A stretch of DNA of 64,000 bases from Cinclus cinclus (lineage: Eukaryota; Chordata; Aves; Passeriformes; Cinclidae). Under the pieces are notes generated by a model. That model worked only from the letters and a program-made list of their open reading frames with translations, searched no databases and had not been told where the DNA came from. The DNA lies in contig NC_085073.1 in the NCBI RefSeq assembly GCF_963662255.1, positions 124,001-188,000 on the forward strand, given 5' to 3'. Position numbers and translations under genes: made by a program. This document shows positions 36,487-50,715 of this stretch, in pieces; position 1 is the first letter of the stretch; each line of letters opens with the position of its first letter.

Positions 36487-39400
36487 GGTGGCATAATTGT
36501 ACCAGGTTTTAATTGGGCCCCATGCTTTCACAATTCATCCCTGGCCCTTTTAGGCCCATTGGTGTCACAAGGGACCATTAGATTGTTAGCCTCCATTGGG
36601 TAACAATGGTTCCTTGCTTCTCTTAACCTCTGTGGTGTCACAATGCATTCCATGCCATTTTAGGCCACTTGATGTCACAATGAATCATTTGATTCTTGGC
36701 CTCCATGGTGTCATAATGGTTCCTTGTTTCTATTGGTCCCCATGCTGTCACAATTCATCCCTGGCCCTTTTACGCCCCCTGGTGCCAAATGGGATCCTGG
36801 GATTATTAGCCTCCATTGGGTCACAATGGATCCTTGCTTCTCTTAACCCCTGTGGTGTCACAATGCATCCCATGCCCTTTTAGGCCACTTGATGTCACAA
36901 TGAATCATTAGATTCTTGGCCTCCATGGTGGCATAATAGATCCTTGATTCTATTGGTCCCCGTGCTGTAACAATCCATCCCTGGCCATTTTAGGCCTCCT
37001 GGTGTCACAAGGGATCATTAGATTTTTAGCAAGCATTGGGTCACAATGGTTCCTTGCTTCTCTTAACCTCTGTGGTGTCACAATGCATCCCATGCCCTTT
37101 TAGGCCACTTGATGTCACAATGAATCATTTGATTCTTGGCCTCCATGGTGACATAATAGATCCTTGCTTCTATTGGTCCCCGTGCTGTAACAATTCATCC
37201 CTGGCCCTTTTTATACCCCCTGGTGCCACAAGGGATCATTAGATTGTTAGCCTGCATTGGGTCACAATGGTTCCTTGCTTCTCTTAACCTCTGTGGTGTC
37301 ACAATGCATTCCAAGCCCTTTTAGGCCACTTGGTCTTACAATGACCCATTTGATTCTTGGCCTTCATGGTGTCATAATGGTTCCTTGTTTCTATTGGTCC
37401 CCATGCTGTCACAATTCATCCCTGGCCCTTTTACGCCCCCTGGTGTCAAATGGGATCCTGGGATTATTAGCCTCCATTGGGTCACAATGGATCCTTGCTT
37501 CTCTGAACCCCTGTGGTGTCACAATGCATCCCATGCCCTTTTAGGCCACTTGATGTCACAATGAATCATTTGATTTTTGGCCTCCATGGTGGCATAATTG
37601 TACCAGGTTTTAATTGGGCCCCATGCTTTCACAATTCATCCCTGGCCCTTTTAGGCCCATTGGTGTCACAAGGAACCATTAGATTGTTAGCCTCCATTGG
37701 GTAACAATGGTTCCTTGCTTCTCTTAACCTCTGTGGTGTCACAATGCATTCCATGCCATTTTAGGCCACTTGATGTCACAATGAATCATTTGATTCTTGG
37801 CCTCCATGGTGTCATAATGGTTCCTTGTTTCTATTGGTCCCCATGCTGTCACAATTCATCCCTGGCCCTTTTACGCCCCCTGGTGCCAAATGGGATCCTG
37901 GGATTATTAGCCTCCATTGGGTCACAAAGGATCCTTGCTTCTCTTAACCCCTGTGGTGTCACAATGCATCCCATGCCCTTTTAGGCCACTTGATGTCACA
38001 ATGAATCATTTGATTCTTGGCGTCCATGGTGGCATAATAGATCCTTGCTTCTATTGGTCCCCGTGCTGTAACAATCCATCCCTGGCCATTTTAGGCCCCC
38101 TGGTGTCACAAGGGACCATTAGATTTTTAGCAAGCATTGGGTCACAATGGTTCCTTGCTTCTCTTAACCTCTGTGGTGTCACAATGCATCCCATGCCCTT
38201 TTAGGCCACTTGATGTCACAATGAATCATTTGATTCTTGGCCTCCATGGTGACATAATAGACCCTTGCTTCTATTGGTCCCCGTGCTGTAACAATTCATC
38301 CCTGGCCCTTTTTATACCCCCTGGTGCCACAAGGGATCATTAGATTGTTAGCCTGCTTTGGGTCACAATGGTTCCTTGCTTCTCTTAACCTCTGTGGTGT
38401 CACAATGCATTCCAAGCCCTTTTAGGCCACTTGGTCTTACAATGAACCATTTGATTCTTGGCCTTCATGGTGTCATATTGGTTCCTTGTTTCTATTGGTC
38501 CCCATGCTGTCACAATTCATCCCTGGCCCTTTTACGCCCCCTGGTGTCAAATGGGATCCTGGGATTATTAGCCTCCATTGGGTCACAATGGATCCTTGCT
38601 TCTCTGAACCCCTGTGGTGTCACAATGCATCCCATGCCCTTTTAGGCCACTTGATGTCACAATGAATCATTTGATTCTTGGCCTCCATGGTGGCATAATG
38701 GTTCCTTGCTTCTATTGGTCCCCGTGCTGTAACAATCCATCCCTGGCCATTTTAGGCCCCCTGGTGTCACAAGGGACCATTAGATTGTTAGCCTGCATTG
38801 GGTCACAATGGTTCCTTGCTTCTCTTAACCCCTGTGGTGTCACAATGCATCCCATGCCCTTTTAGGCCACTTGATGTCACAATGAATCATTTGATTTTTG
38901 GCCTCCATGGTGGCATAATTGTACCAGGTTTTAATTGGGCCCCATGCTTTCACAATTCATCCCTGGCCCTTTTACGCCCCCTGGTGCCAAATGGGATCCT
39001 GGGATTATTAGCCTCCATTGGGTCACAATGGATCCTTGCTTCTCTTAACCCCTGTGGTGTCACAATGCATCCCATGCCCTTTTAGGCCACTTGATGTCAC
39101 AATGAATCATTAGATTCTTGGCCTCCATGGTGGCATAATAGATCCTTGATTCTATTGGTCCCCGTGCTGTAACAATCCATCCCTGGCCATTTTAGGCCTC
39201 CTGGCGTCACAAGGGATCATTAGATTTTTAGCAAGCATTGGGTCACAATGGTTCCTTGCTTCTCTTAACCCCTGTGGTGTCACAATGCATCCCATGCCCT
39301 TTTAGGCCACTTGATGTCACAATGAATCATTTGATTCTTGGCCTCCATGGTGACATAAGAGATCCTTGCTTCTATTGGTCCCCGTGCTGTAACAATTCAT

Positions 39401-40665
39401 CCCTGGCCCTTTTTATACCCCCTGGTGCCACAAGGGATCATTAGATTGTTAGCCTGCATTGGGTCACAATGGTTCCTTGCTTCTCTTAACCTCTGTGGTG
39501 TCACAATGCATTCCAAGCCCTTTTAGGCCACTTGGTCTTACAATGAACCATTTGATTCTTGGCCTTCATGGTGTCATAATGGTTCCTTGTTTCTATTGGT
39601 CCCCATGCTGTCACAATTCATCCCTGGCCCTTTTACGCCCCCTGGTGTCAAATGGGATCCTGGGATTATTAGCCTCCATTGGGTCACAATGGATCCTTGC
39701 TTCTCTTAACCCCTGTGGTGTCACAATGCATCCCATGCCCTTTTAGGCCACTTGATGTCACAATGAATCATTTGATTCTTGGCCTCCATGGTGACATAAT
39801 AGACCCTTGCTTCTATTGGTCCCCGTGCTGTAACAATTCATCCCTGGCCCTTGTTATACCCCCTGGTGCCACAAGGGATCATTAGATTGTTAGCCTGCAT
39901 TGGGTCACAATGGTTCCTTGCTTCTCTTAACCTCTGTGGTGTCACAATGCATTCCAAGCCCTTTTAGGCCACTTGGTCTTACAATGAACCATTTGATTCT
40001 TGGCCTTCATGGTGTCATAATGGTTCCTTGTTTCTATTGGTCCCCATGCTGTCACAATTCATCCCTGGCCCTTTTACGCCCCCTGGTGTCAAATGGGATC
40101 CTGGGATTATTAGCCTCCATTGGGTCACAATGGATCCTTGCTTCTCTTAACCCCTGTGGTGTCACAATGCATCCCATGCCCTTTTAGGCCACTTGATGTC
40201 ACAATGAATCATTTGATTCTTGGCCTCCGTGGTGACATAATAGATCCTTGCTTCTATTGGTCCCCGTGCTGTTACAATTCATCCCTGGCCCTTTTTATAG
40301 CCCCTGGTGCCACAAGGGATCATTAGATTGTTAGCCTGCATTGGGTCACAATGGTTCCTTGCTTCTCTTAACCTCTGTGGTGTCACAATGCATCCCATGC
40401 CCTTTTAGGCCACTTGATGTCACAATGAATCATTTGATTCTTGGCCTCCATGGTGGCATAATAGATCCTTGCTTCTTTTGGTCGACGTGCTGTAACAATC
40501 CATCCCTGGCCATTTTAGGCCCCCTGGTGTCACAAGGGATCATTAGATTGTTAGCCTGCATTGGGTCACAATGGTTCCTTGCTTCTCTTAACCTCTGTGG
40601 TGTCACAATGCATCCCATGCCCTTTTAGGCCACTTGATGTCACAATGAATCATTTGATTCTTGGC
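36487..40665 (+). repeat. Higher-order block Q, copy 3 (one monomer deleted)
   Basis: Aligns to 10,509-14,890 with offset 25,978 up to about 38,960, then 25,758 beyond. One 220-bp monomer present in copies 1 and 2 is therefore missing. At the junction, a GGCATAATTGTACCAGG-type D sub-repeat runs directly into a CCCTTTTACGCC-type E. Private changes include GGCGTCACAAGG near 39,205. Confidence 0.85.
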
Positions 40666-42401
40666 CTCCATGGTGACATAATAGACCCTTGCTTCTATGG
40701 GTCCCCGTGCTGCAACAATTCATCCCTGGCCCTTTTTATACCCCCTGGTGCCACAAGGGATCATTAGATTGTTAGCCTGCTTTTGGTCACAATGGTTCCT
40801 TGCTTCTCTTAACCTCTGTGGTGTCACAATGCATTCCAAGCCCTTTTAGGCCACTTGGTCTTACAATGAACCATTTGATTCTTGGCCTTCATGGTGTCAT
40901 AATGGTTCCTTGTTTCTATTGGTCCCCATGCTGTCACAATTCATCCCTGGCCCTTTTACGCCCCCTGGTGTCAAATGGGATCCTGGGATTATTAGCCTCC
41001 ATTGGGTCACAATGGATCCTTGCTTCTCTGAACCCCTGTGGTGTCACAATGCATCCCATGCCCTTTTAGGCCACTTGATGTCACAATGAATCATTTGATT
41101 CTTGGCCTCCATGGTGGCATAATAGATCCTTGCTTCTATTGGTCCCCGTGCTGTAACAATCCATCCCTGGCCATTTTAGGCCCCCTGGTGTCACAAGGGA
41201 TCATTAGATTGTTAGCCTGCATTGGATCACAATGGTTCCTTGCTTCTCTTAGCCCCTGTGGTGTCACAATGCATCCCATGCCCTTTTAGGCCACTTGATG
41301 TCACAATGAATCATTTGAGTCTTGGCCTCCATGGTGACATAATAGATCCTTGCTTCTATTGGTCCCCGTGCTGTAACAATTCATCCCTGGCCCTTTTTAT
41401 ATCCCCTGGTGCCACAAGGGATCATTAGATTGTTAGCCTGCATTGGGTCACAATGGTTCCTTGCTTCTCTTAACCTCTGTGGTGTCACAATGCATTCCAA
41501 GCCCTTTTAGGCCACTTGGTCTTACAATGAACCATTTGATTCTTGGCCTTCATGGTGTCATAATGGTTCCTTGTTTCTATTGGTCCCCATGCTGTCACAA
41601 TTCATCCCTGGCCCTTTTACGCCCCCTGGTGTCAAATGGGATCCTGGGATTATTAGCCTCCATTGGGTCACAATGGATCCTTGCTTCTCTTAACCCCTGT
41701 GGTGTCACAATGCATCCCATGCCCTTTTAGGCCACTTGATGTCACAATGAATCATTTGATTCTTGGCCTCCATGGTGACATAATAGACCCTTGCTTCTAT
41801 TGGTCCCCGTGCTGTAACAATTCATCCCTGGCCCTTTTTATACCCCCTGGTGCCACAAGGGATCATTAGATTGTTAGCCTGCTTTGGGTCACAATGGTTC
41901 CTTGCTTCTCTTAACCTCTGTGGTGTCACAATGCATTCCAAGCCCTTTTAGGCCACTTGGTCTTACAATGAACCATTTGATTCTTGGCCTTCATGGTGTC
42001 ATAATGGTTCCTTGTTTCTATTGGTCCCCATGCTGTCACAATTCATCCCTGGCCCTTTTACGCCCCCTGGTGTCAAATGGGATCCTGGGATTATTAGCCT
42101 CCATTGGGTCACAATGGATCCTTGCTTCTCTTAACCCCTGTGGTGTCACAATGCATCCCATGCCCTTTTAGGCCACTTGATGTCACAATGAATCATTTGA
42201 TTCTTGGCCTCCGTGGTGACATAATAGATCCTTGCTTCTATTGGTCCCCGTGCTGTTACAATTCATCCCTGGCCCTTTTTATAGCCCCTGGTGCCACAAG
42301 GGATCATTAGATTGTTAGCCTGCATTGGGTCACAATGGTTCCCTGCTTCTCTTAACCTCTGTGGTGTCACAATGCATCCCATGCCCTTTTAGGCCACTTG
42401 A
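40650..42401 (+). repeat. Higher-order block R, copy 2
   Basis: Matches 26,118-27,869 at offset 14,532 bp. Private differences include CATTGGATCAC near 41,225 and TTCCCTGCTTC near 42,340. The segment continues without a break into block T copy 2, as copy 1 continues into block T copy 1, so R-T is one extended unit. Confidence 0.8.
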
Positions 42402-45400
42402 TGTCACAATGAATCATTTGATTCTTGGCCTCCATGGTGGCATAATAGATCCTTGCTTCTTTTGGTCCACGTGCTGTAACAATCCATCCCTGGCCATTTT
42501 AGGCCCCCTGGTGTCACAAGGGATCATTAGATTGTTAGCCTGCATTGGGTCACAATGGTTCCTTGCTTCTCTTAACCTCTGTGGTGTCACAATGCATCCC
42601 ATGCCCTTTTAGGCCACTTGATGTCACAATGAATCATTTGATTCTTGGCCTCCATGGTGACATAATAGACCCTTGCTTCTATTGGTCCCCGTGCTGCAAC
42701 AATTCATCCCTGGCCCTTTTTATACCCCGTGGTGCCACAAGGGATCATTAGATTGTTAGCCTGCTTTTGGTCACAATGGTTCCTTGCTTCTCTTAACCTC
42801 TGTGGTGTCACAATGCATTCCAAGCCCTTTTAGGCCACTTGGTCTTACAATGAAACATTTGATTCTTGGCCTTCATGGTGTCATAATGGTTCCTTGTTTC
42901 TATTGGTCCCCATGCTGTCACAATTCATCCCTGGCCCTTTTACGCCCCCTGGTGTCAAATGGGATCCTGGGATTATTAGCCTCCATTGGGTCACAATGGA
43001 TCCTTGCTTCTCTGAACCCCTGTGGTGTCACAATGCATCCCATGCCCTTTTAGGCCACTTGATGTCACAATGAATCATTTGATTCTTGGCCTCCATGGTG
43101 GCATAATAGATCCTTGCTTCTATTGGTCCCCGTGCTGTAACAATCCATCCCTGGCCATTTTAGGCCCCCTGGTGTCACAAGGGACCATTAGATTGTTAGC
43201 CTGCATTGGGTCACAATGGTTCCTTGCTTCTCTTAACCCCTGTGGTGTCACAATGCATCCCATGCCCTTTTAGGCCACTTGATGTCACAATGAATCATTT
43301 GATTTTTGGCCTCCATGGTGGCATAATTGTACCAGGTTTTAATTGGGCCCCATGCTTTCACAATTCATCCCTGGCCCTTTTAGGCCCATTGGTGTCACAA
43401 GGAACCATTAGATTGTTAGCCTCCATTGGGTAACAATGGTTCCTTGCTTCTCTTAACCTCTGTGGTGTCACAATGCATTCCATGCCATTTTAGGCCACTT
43501 GATGTCACAATGAATCATTTGATTCTTGGCCTCCATGGTGTCATAATGGTTCCTTGTTTCTATTGGTCCCCATGCTGTCACAATTCATCCCTGGCCCTTT
43601 TACGCCCCCTGGTGCCAAATGGGATCCTGGGATTATTAGCCTCCATTGGGTCACAATGGATCCTTGCTTCTCTTAACCCCTGTGGTGTCACAATGCATCC
43701 CATGCCCTTTTAGGCCACTTGATGTCACAATGAATCATTTGATTCTTGGCCTCCATGGTGGCATAATAGATCCTTGCTTCTATTGGTCCCCGTGCTGTAA
43801 CAATCCATCCCTGGCCATTTTAGGCCCCCTGGTGTCACAAGGGATCATTAGATTGTTAGCCTGCATTGGGTCACAATGGTTCCTTGCTTCTCTTAACCTC
43901 TGTGGTGTCACAATGCATCCCATGCACTTTTAGGCCACTTGATGTCACAATGAATCATTAGATTCTTGGCCTCCATGGTGACATAATAGATCCTTGCTTC
44001 TATTGGTCCCCGTGCTGTAACAATTCATCCCTGGCCCTTTTTATAGCCCCTGGTGCCACAAGGGATCATTAGATTGTTAGCCTGCATTGGGTCACAATGG
44101 TTCCCTGCTTCTCTTAACCTCTGTGGTGTCACAATGCATTCCAAGCCCTTTTAGGCCACTTGGTCTAACAATGAACCATTTGATTCTTGGCCTTCATGGT
44201 GTCATAATGGTTCCTTGTTTCTATTGGTCCCCATGCTGTCACAATTCATCCCTGGCCCTTATACGCCCCCTGGTGTCAAATGGGATCCTGGGATTTTTAG
44301 CCTCCATTGGGTCACAATGGATCCTTGCTTCTCTGAACCCCTGTGGTGTCACAATGCATCCCATGCCCTTTTAGGCCACTTGATGTCACAATGAATCATT
44401 TGATTTTTGGCCTCCATGGTGGCATAATTGTACCAGGTTTTAATTGGGCCCCATGCTTTCACAATTCATCCCTGGCCCTTTTAGGCCCATTGGTGTCACA
44501 AGGGACCATTAGATTGTTAGCCTCCATTGGGTAACAATGGTTCCTTGCTTCTCTTAACCTCTGTGGTGTCACAATGCATTCCATGCCATATTAGGCCACT
44601 TGATGTCACAATGAATCATTTGATTCTTGGCCTCCATGGTGTCATAATGGTTCCTTGTTTCTATTGGGCCCCATGCTGTCACAATTCATGCCTGGCCCTT
44701 TTACGCCCCCTGGTGCCAAATGGGATCCTGGGATTATTAGCCTCCATTGGGTCACAATGGATCCTTGCTTCTCTTAACCCCTGTGGTGTCACAATGCATC
44801 CCATGCCCTTTTAGGCCACTTGATGTCACAATGAATCATTTGATTCTTGGCCTCCATGGTGGCATAATAGATCCTTGCTTCTATTGGTCCCCGTGCTGTA
44901 ACAATCCATCCCTGGCCATTTTAGGCCCCCTGGTGTCACAAGGGATCATTAGATTGTTAGCCTGCATTGGGTCACAATGGTTCCTTGCTTCTCTTAACCC
45001 CTGTGGTGTCACAATGCATCCCATGCCCTTTTAGGCCACTGGATGTCACAATGAACGATTTCATTTTTGGCCTCCATGGTGGCATAATTTTACCAGGTTT
45101 TAATTGGGCCCCATGCTTTCACAATCCATCCCTGGCCCTTTTAGGCCCATTGGTGTCACAAGGAACCATTAGATTGTTAGCCTCCATTGGGTAACAATGG
45201 TTCCTTGCTTCTCTTAACCTCTGTGGTGTCACAATGCATTCCATGCCATTTTAGGCCACTTGATGTCACAATGAATCATTTGATTCTTGGCCTCCATGGT
45301 GTCATAATGGTTCCTTGTTTCTATTGGTCCCCATGCTGTCACAATTCATCCCTGGCCCTTTTACGCCCCCTGGTGCCAAATGGGATCCTGGGATTAGTAG

Positions 45401-46170
45401 CCTCCATTGGGTCACAATGGATCCTTGTTTCTCTTAACCCCTGTGGTGTCACAATGCATCCCATGCCCTTTAAGGCCACTTGATGTCACAATGAATCATT
45501 TGATTCTTGGCCTCCATGGTGGCATAATAGATCCTTGCTTCTATTGGTCCCCGTGCTGTAACAATCCATCCCTGGCCATTTTAGGCCCCCTGGTGTCACA
45601 AGGGATCATTAGATTTTTAGCAAGCATTGGGTCACAATGGTTCCTTGCTTCTCTTAACCTCTGTGGTGTCACAATGCATTCCATGCCATTTTAGGCCACT
45701 TGATGTCACAATGAATCATTTGATTCTTGGCCTCCATGGTGTCATAATGGTTCCTTGTTTCTATTGGGCCCCATGCTGTCACAATTCATCCCTGGCCCTT
45801 TTACGCCCCCTGGTGTCAAATGGGATCCTGGGATTATTAGCCTCCATTGGGTCACAATGGATCCTTGTTTCTCTTAACCCCTGTGGTGTCACAATGCATC
45901 CCATGCCCTTTTAGGCCACTTGATGTCACAATGAATCATTTGATTCTTGGCCTCCGTGGTGACATAATAGATCCTTTATTCTATTGGTCCCCGTGCTGTT
46001 ACAATTCATCCCTGGCCCTTTTTATAGGCCCTGGTGCCACAAGGGATCATTAGATTGTTAGCCTGCATTGGGTCACAATGTTTCCTTGCTTCTCTTAACC
46101 CCTGTGGTGTCACAATGCATACCATGCCCTTTTAGGCCACTTGATGTCACAATGAATCATTTGATTCTTG
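42402..46170 (+). repeat. Higher-order block T, copy 2 (three-monomer deletion)
   Basis: The copy is 661 bp shorter than copies 1 and 3. Up to about 42,735 it aligns to copy 3 at offset 3,743, sharing the private CCCCGTGG variant (42,729 and 46,472). From about 42,855 it aligns at offset 4,404, sharing the private GAAACATTT variant (42,855 and 47,259). The breakpoint is therefore confined to roughly 120 bp. Confidence 0.85.
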
Positions 46171-49100
46171 GCCTCCATGGTGGCATAATAGATCCTTGCT
46201 TCTTTTGGTCCACGTGCTGTAACAATCCATCCCTGGCCATTTTAGGCCCCCTGGTGTCACAAGGGATCATTAGATTGTTAGCCTGCATTGGGTCACAATG
46301 GTTCCTTGCTTCTCTTAACCTCTGTGGTGTCACAATGCATCCCATGCCCTTTTAGGCCACTTGATGTCACAATGAATCATTTGATTCTTGGCCTCCATGG
46401 TGACATAATAGACCCTTGCTTCTATTGGTCCCCGTGCTGCAACAATTCATCCCTGGCCCTTTTTATACCCCGTGGTGCCACAAGGGATCATTAGATTGTT
46501 AGCCTGCTTTTGGTCACAATGGTTCCTTGCTTCTCTTAACCTCTGTGGTGTCACAATGCATTCCAAGCCCTTTTAGGCCACTTGGTCTTACAATGAACCA
46601 TTTGATTCTTGGCCTTCATGGTGTCATAATGGTTCCTTGTTTCTATTGGTCCCCATGCTGTCACAATTCATCCCTGGCCCTTTTACGCCCCCTGGTGTCA
46701 AATGGGATCCTGGGATTATTAGCCTCCATTGGGTCACAATGGATCCTTGCTTCTCTGAACCCCTGTGGTGTCACAATGCATCCCATGCCCTTTTAGGCCA
46801 CTTGATGTCACAATGAATCATTTGATTCTTGGCCTCCATGGTGGCATAATAGATCCTTGCTTCTATTGGTCCCCGTGCTGTAACAATCCATCCCTGGCCA
46901 TTTTAGGCCCCCTGGTGTCACAAGGGATCATTAGATTGTTAGCCTGCATTGGGTCACAATGGTTCCTTGCTTCTCTTAGCCCCTGTGGTGTCACCATGCA
47001 TCCCATGCCCTTTTAGGCCACTTGATGTCACAATGAATCATTTGATTCTTGGCCTCCATGGTGACATAATAGATCCTTGCTTCTATTGGTCCCCGTGCTG
47101 TAACAATTCATCCCTGGCCCTTTTTATACCCCCTGGTGCCACAAGGGATCATTAGATTGTTAGCCTGCATTGGGTCACAATGGTTCCTTGCTTCTCTTAA
47201 CCTCTGTGGTGTCACAATGCATTCCAAGCCCTTTTAGGCCACTTGGTCTTACAATGAAACATTTGATTCTTGGCCTTCATGGTGTCATAATGGTTCCTTG
47301 TTTCTATTGGTCCCCATGCTGTCACAATTCATCCCTGGCCCTTTTACGCCCCCTGGTGTCAAATGGGATCCTGGGATTATTAGCCTCCATTGGGTCACAA
47401 TGGATCCTTGCTTCTCTGAACCCCTGTGGTGTCACAATGCATCCCATGCCCTTTTAGGCCACTTGATGTCACAATGAATCATTTGATTCTTGGCCTCCAT
47501 GGTGGCATAATAGATCCTTGCTTCTATTGGTCCCCGTGCTGTAACAATCCATCCCTGGCCATTTTAGGCCCCCTGGTGTCACAAGGGACCATTAGATTGT
47601 TAGCCTGCATTGGGTCACAATGGTTCCTTGCTTCTCTTAACCCCTGTGGTGTCACAATGCATCCCATGCCCTTTTAGGCCACTTGATGTCACAATGAATC
47701 ATTTGATTTTTGGCCTCCATGGTGGCATAATTGTACCAGGTTTTAATTGGGCCCCATGCTTTCACAATTCATCCCTGGCCCTTTTAGGCCCATTGGTGTC
47801 ACAAGGAACCATTAGATTGTTAGCCTCCATTGGGTAACAATGGTTCCTTGCTTCTCTTAACCTCTGTGGTGTCACAATGCATTCCATGCCATTTTAGGCC
47901 ACTTGATGTCACAATGAATCATTTGATTCTTGGCCTCCATGGTGTCATAATGGTTCCTTGTTTCTATTGGTCCCCATGCTGTCACAATTCATCCCTGGCC
48001 CTTTTACGCCCCCTGGTGCCAAATGGGATCCTGGGATTATTAGCCTCCATTGGGTCACAATGGATCCTTGCTTCTCTTAACCCCTGTGGTGTCACAATGC
48101 ATCCCATGCCCTTTTAGGCCACTTGATGTCACAATGAATCATTTGATTCTTGGCCTCCATGGTGGCATAATAGATCCTTGCTTCTATTGGTCCCCGTGCT
48201 GTAACAATCCATCCCTGGCCATTTTAGGCCCCCTGGTGTCACAAGGGATCATTAGATTGTTAGCCTGCATTGGGTCACAATGGTTCCTTGCTTCTCTTAA
48301 CCTCTGTGGTGTCACAATGCATCCCATGCACTTTTAGGCCACTTGATGTCACAATGAATCATTAGATTCTTGGCCTCCATGGTGACATAATAGATCCTTG
48401 CTTCTATTGGTCCCCGTGCTGTAACAATTCATCCCTGGCCCTTTTTATAGCCCCTGGTGCCACAAGGGATCATTAGATTGTTAGCCTGCATTGGGTCACA
48501 ATGGTTCCCTGCTTCTCTTAACCTCTGTGGTGTCACAATGCATTCCAAGCCCTTTTAGGCCACTTGGTCTAACAATGAACCATTTGATTCTTGGCCTTCA
48601 TGGTGTCATAATGGTTCCTTGTTTCTATTGGTCCCCATGCTGTCACAATTCATCCCTGGCCCTTATACGCCCCCTGGTGTCAAATGGGATCCTGGGATTT
48701 TTAGCCTCCATTGGGTCACAATGGATCCTTGCTTCTCTGAACCCCTGTGGTGTCACAATGCATCCCATGCCCTTTTAGGCCACTTGATGTCACAATGAAT
48801 CATTTGATTTTTGGCCTCCATGGTGGCATAATTGTACCAGGTTTTAATTGGGCCCCATGCTTTCACAATTCATCCCTGGCCCTTTTAGGCCCATTGGTGT
48901 CACAAGGGACCATTAGATTGTTAGCCTCCATTGGGTAACAATGGTTCCTTGCTTCTCTTAACCTCTGTGGTGTCACAATGCATTCCATGCCATATTAGGC
49001 CACTTGATGTCACAATGAATCATTTGATTCTTGGCCTCCATGGTGTCATAATGGTTCCTTGTTTCTATTGGGCCCCATGCTGTCACAATTCATGCCTGGC

Positions 49101-50715
49101 CCTTTTACGCCCCCTGGTGCCAAATGGGATCCTGGGATTATTAGCCTCCATTGGGTCACAATGGATCCTTGCTTCTCTTAACCCCTGTGGTGTCACAATG
49201 CATCCCATGCCCTTTTAGGCCACTTGATGTCACAATGAATCATTTGATTCTTGGCCTCCATGGTGGCATAATAGATCCTTGCTTCTATTGGTCCCCGTGC
49301 TGTAACAATCCATCCCTGGCCATTTTAGGCCCCCTGGTGTCACAAGGGATCATTAGATTGTTAGCCTGCATTGGGTCACAATGGTTCCTTGCTTCTCTTA
49401 ACCCCTGTGGTGTCACAATGCATCCCATGCCCTTTTAGGCCACTGGATGTCACAATGAACGATTTCATTTTTGGCCTCCATGGTGGCATAATTTTACCAG
49501 GTTTTAATTGGGCCCCATGCTTTCACAATCCATCCCTGGCCCTTTTAGGCCCATTGGTGTCACAAGGAACCATTAGATTGTTAGCCTCCATTGGGTAACA
49601 ATGGTTCCTTGCTTCTCTTAACCTCTGTGGTGTCACAATGCATTCCATGCCATTTTAGGCCACTTGATGTCACAATGAATCATTTGATTCTTGGCCTCCA
49701 TGGTGTCATAATGGTTCCTTGTTTCTATTGGTCCCCATGCTGTCACAATTCATCCCTGGCCCTTTTACGCCCCCTGGTGCCAAATGGGATCCTGGGATTA
49801 GTAGCCTCCATTGGGTCACAATGGATCCTTGTTTCTCTTAACCCCTGTGGTGTCACAATGCATCCCATGCCCTTTAAGGCCACTTGATGTCACAATGAAT
49901 CATTTGATTCTTGGCCTCCATGGTGGCATAATAGATCCTTGCTTCTATTGGTCCCCGTGCTGTAACAATCCATCCCTGGCCATTTTAGGCCCCCTGGTGT
50001 CACAAGGGATCATTAGATTTTTAGCAAGCATTGGGTCACAATGGTTCCTTGCTTCTCTTAACCTCTGTGGTGTCACAATGCATTCCATGCCATTTTAGGC
50101 CACTTGATGTCACAATGAATCATTTGATTTTTGGCCTCCATGGTGTCATAATGGTTCCTTGTTTCTATTGGGCCCCATGCTGTCACAATTCATCCCTGGC
50201 CCTTTTACGCCCCCTGGTGTCAAATGGGATCCTGGGATTATTAGCCTCCATTGGGTCACAATGGATCCTTGTTTCTCTTAACCCCTGTGGTGTCACAATG
50301 CATCCCATGCCCTTTTAGGCCACTTGATGTCACAATGAATCATTTGATTCTTGGCCTCCGTGGTGACATAATAGATCCTTTATTCTATTGGTCCCCGTGC
50401 TGTTACAATTCATCCCTGGCCCTTTTTATAGGCCCTGGTGCCACAAGGGATCATTAGATTGTTAGCCTGCATTGGGTCACAATGTTTCCTTGCTTCTCTT
50501 AACCCCTGTGGTGTCACAATGCATACCATGCCCTTTTAGGCCACTTGATGTCACAATGAATCATTTGATTCTTGGCCTCCATGGTGGCATAATAGATCCT
50601 TGCTTCTATTGGTCCCCGTGCTGTAACAATCCATCCCTGGCCATTTTAGGCCCCCTGGTGTCACAAGGGATCATTAGATTGTTAGCCTGCATTGGGTCAC
50701 AATGGTTCCTTGCTT
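46171..50715 (+). repeat. Higher-order block T, copy 3
   Basis: Full-length partner of 27.9-32.4 kb, placed directly after copy 2, so T2 and T3 form a tandem pair. It shares with copy 2 the changes CCTTTATTCTATTGG (near 45,974 and 50,378) and CAATGTTTCC, which copy 1 lacks, so copies 2 and 3 are closest relatives. The match to copy 1 ends near 50,717, where AACCTCTG replaces AGCCCCTG. Confidence 0.85.
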
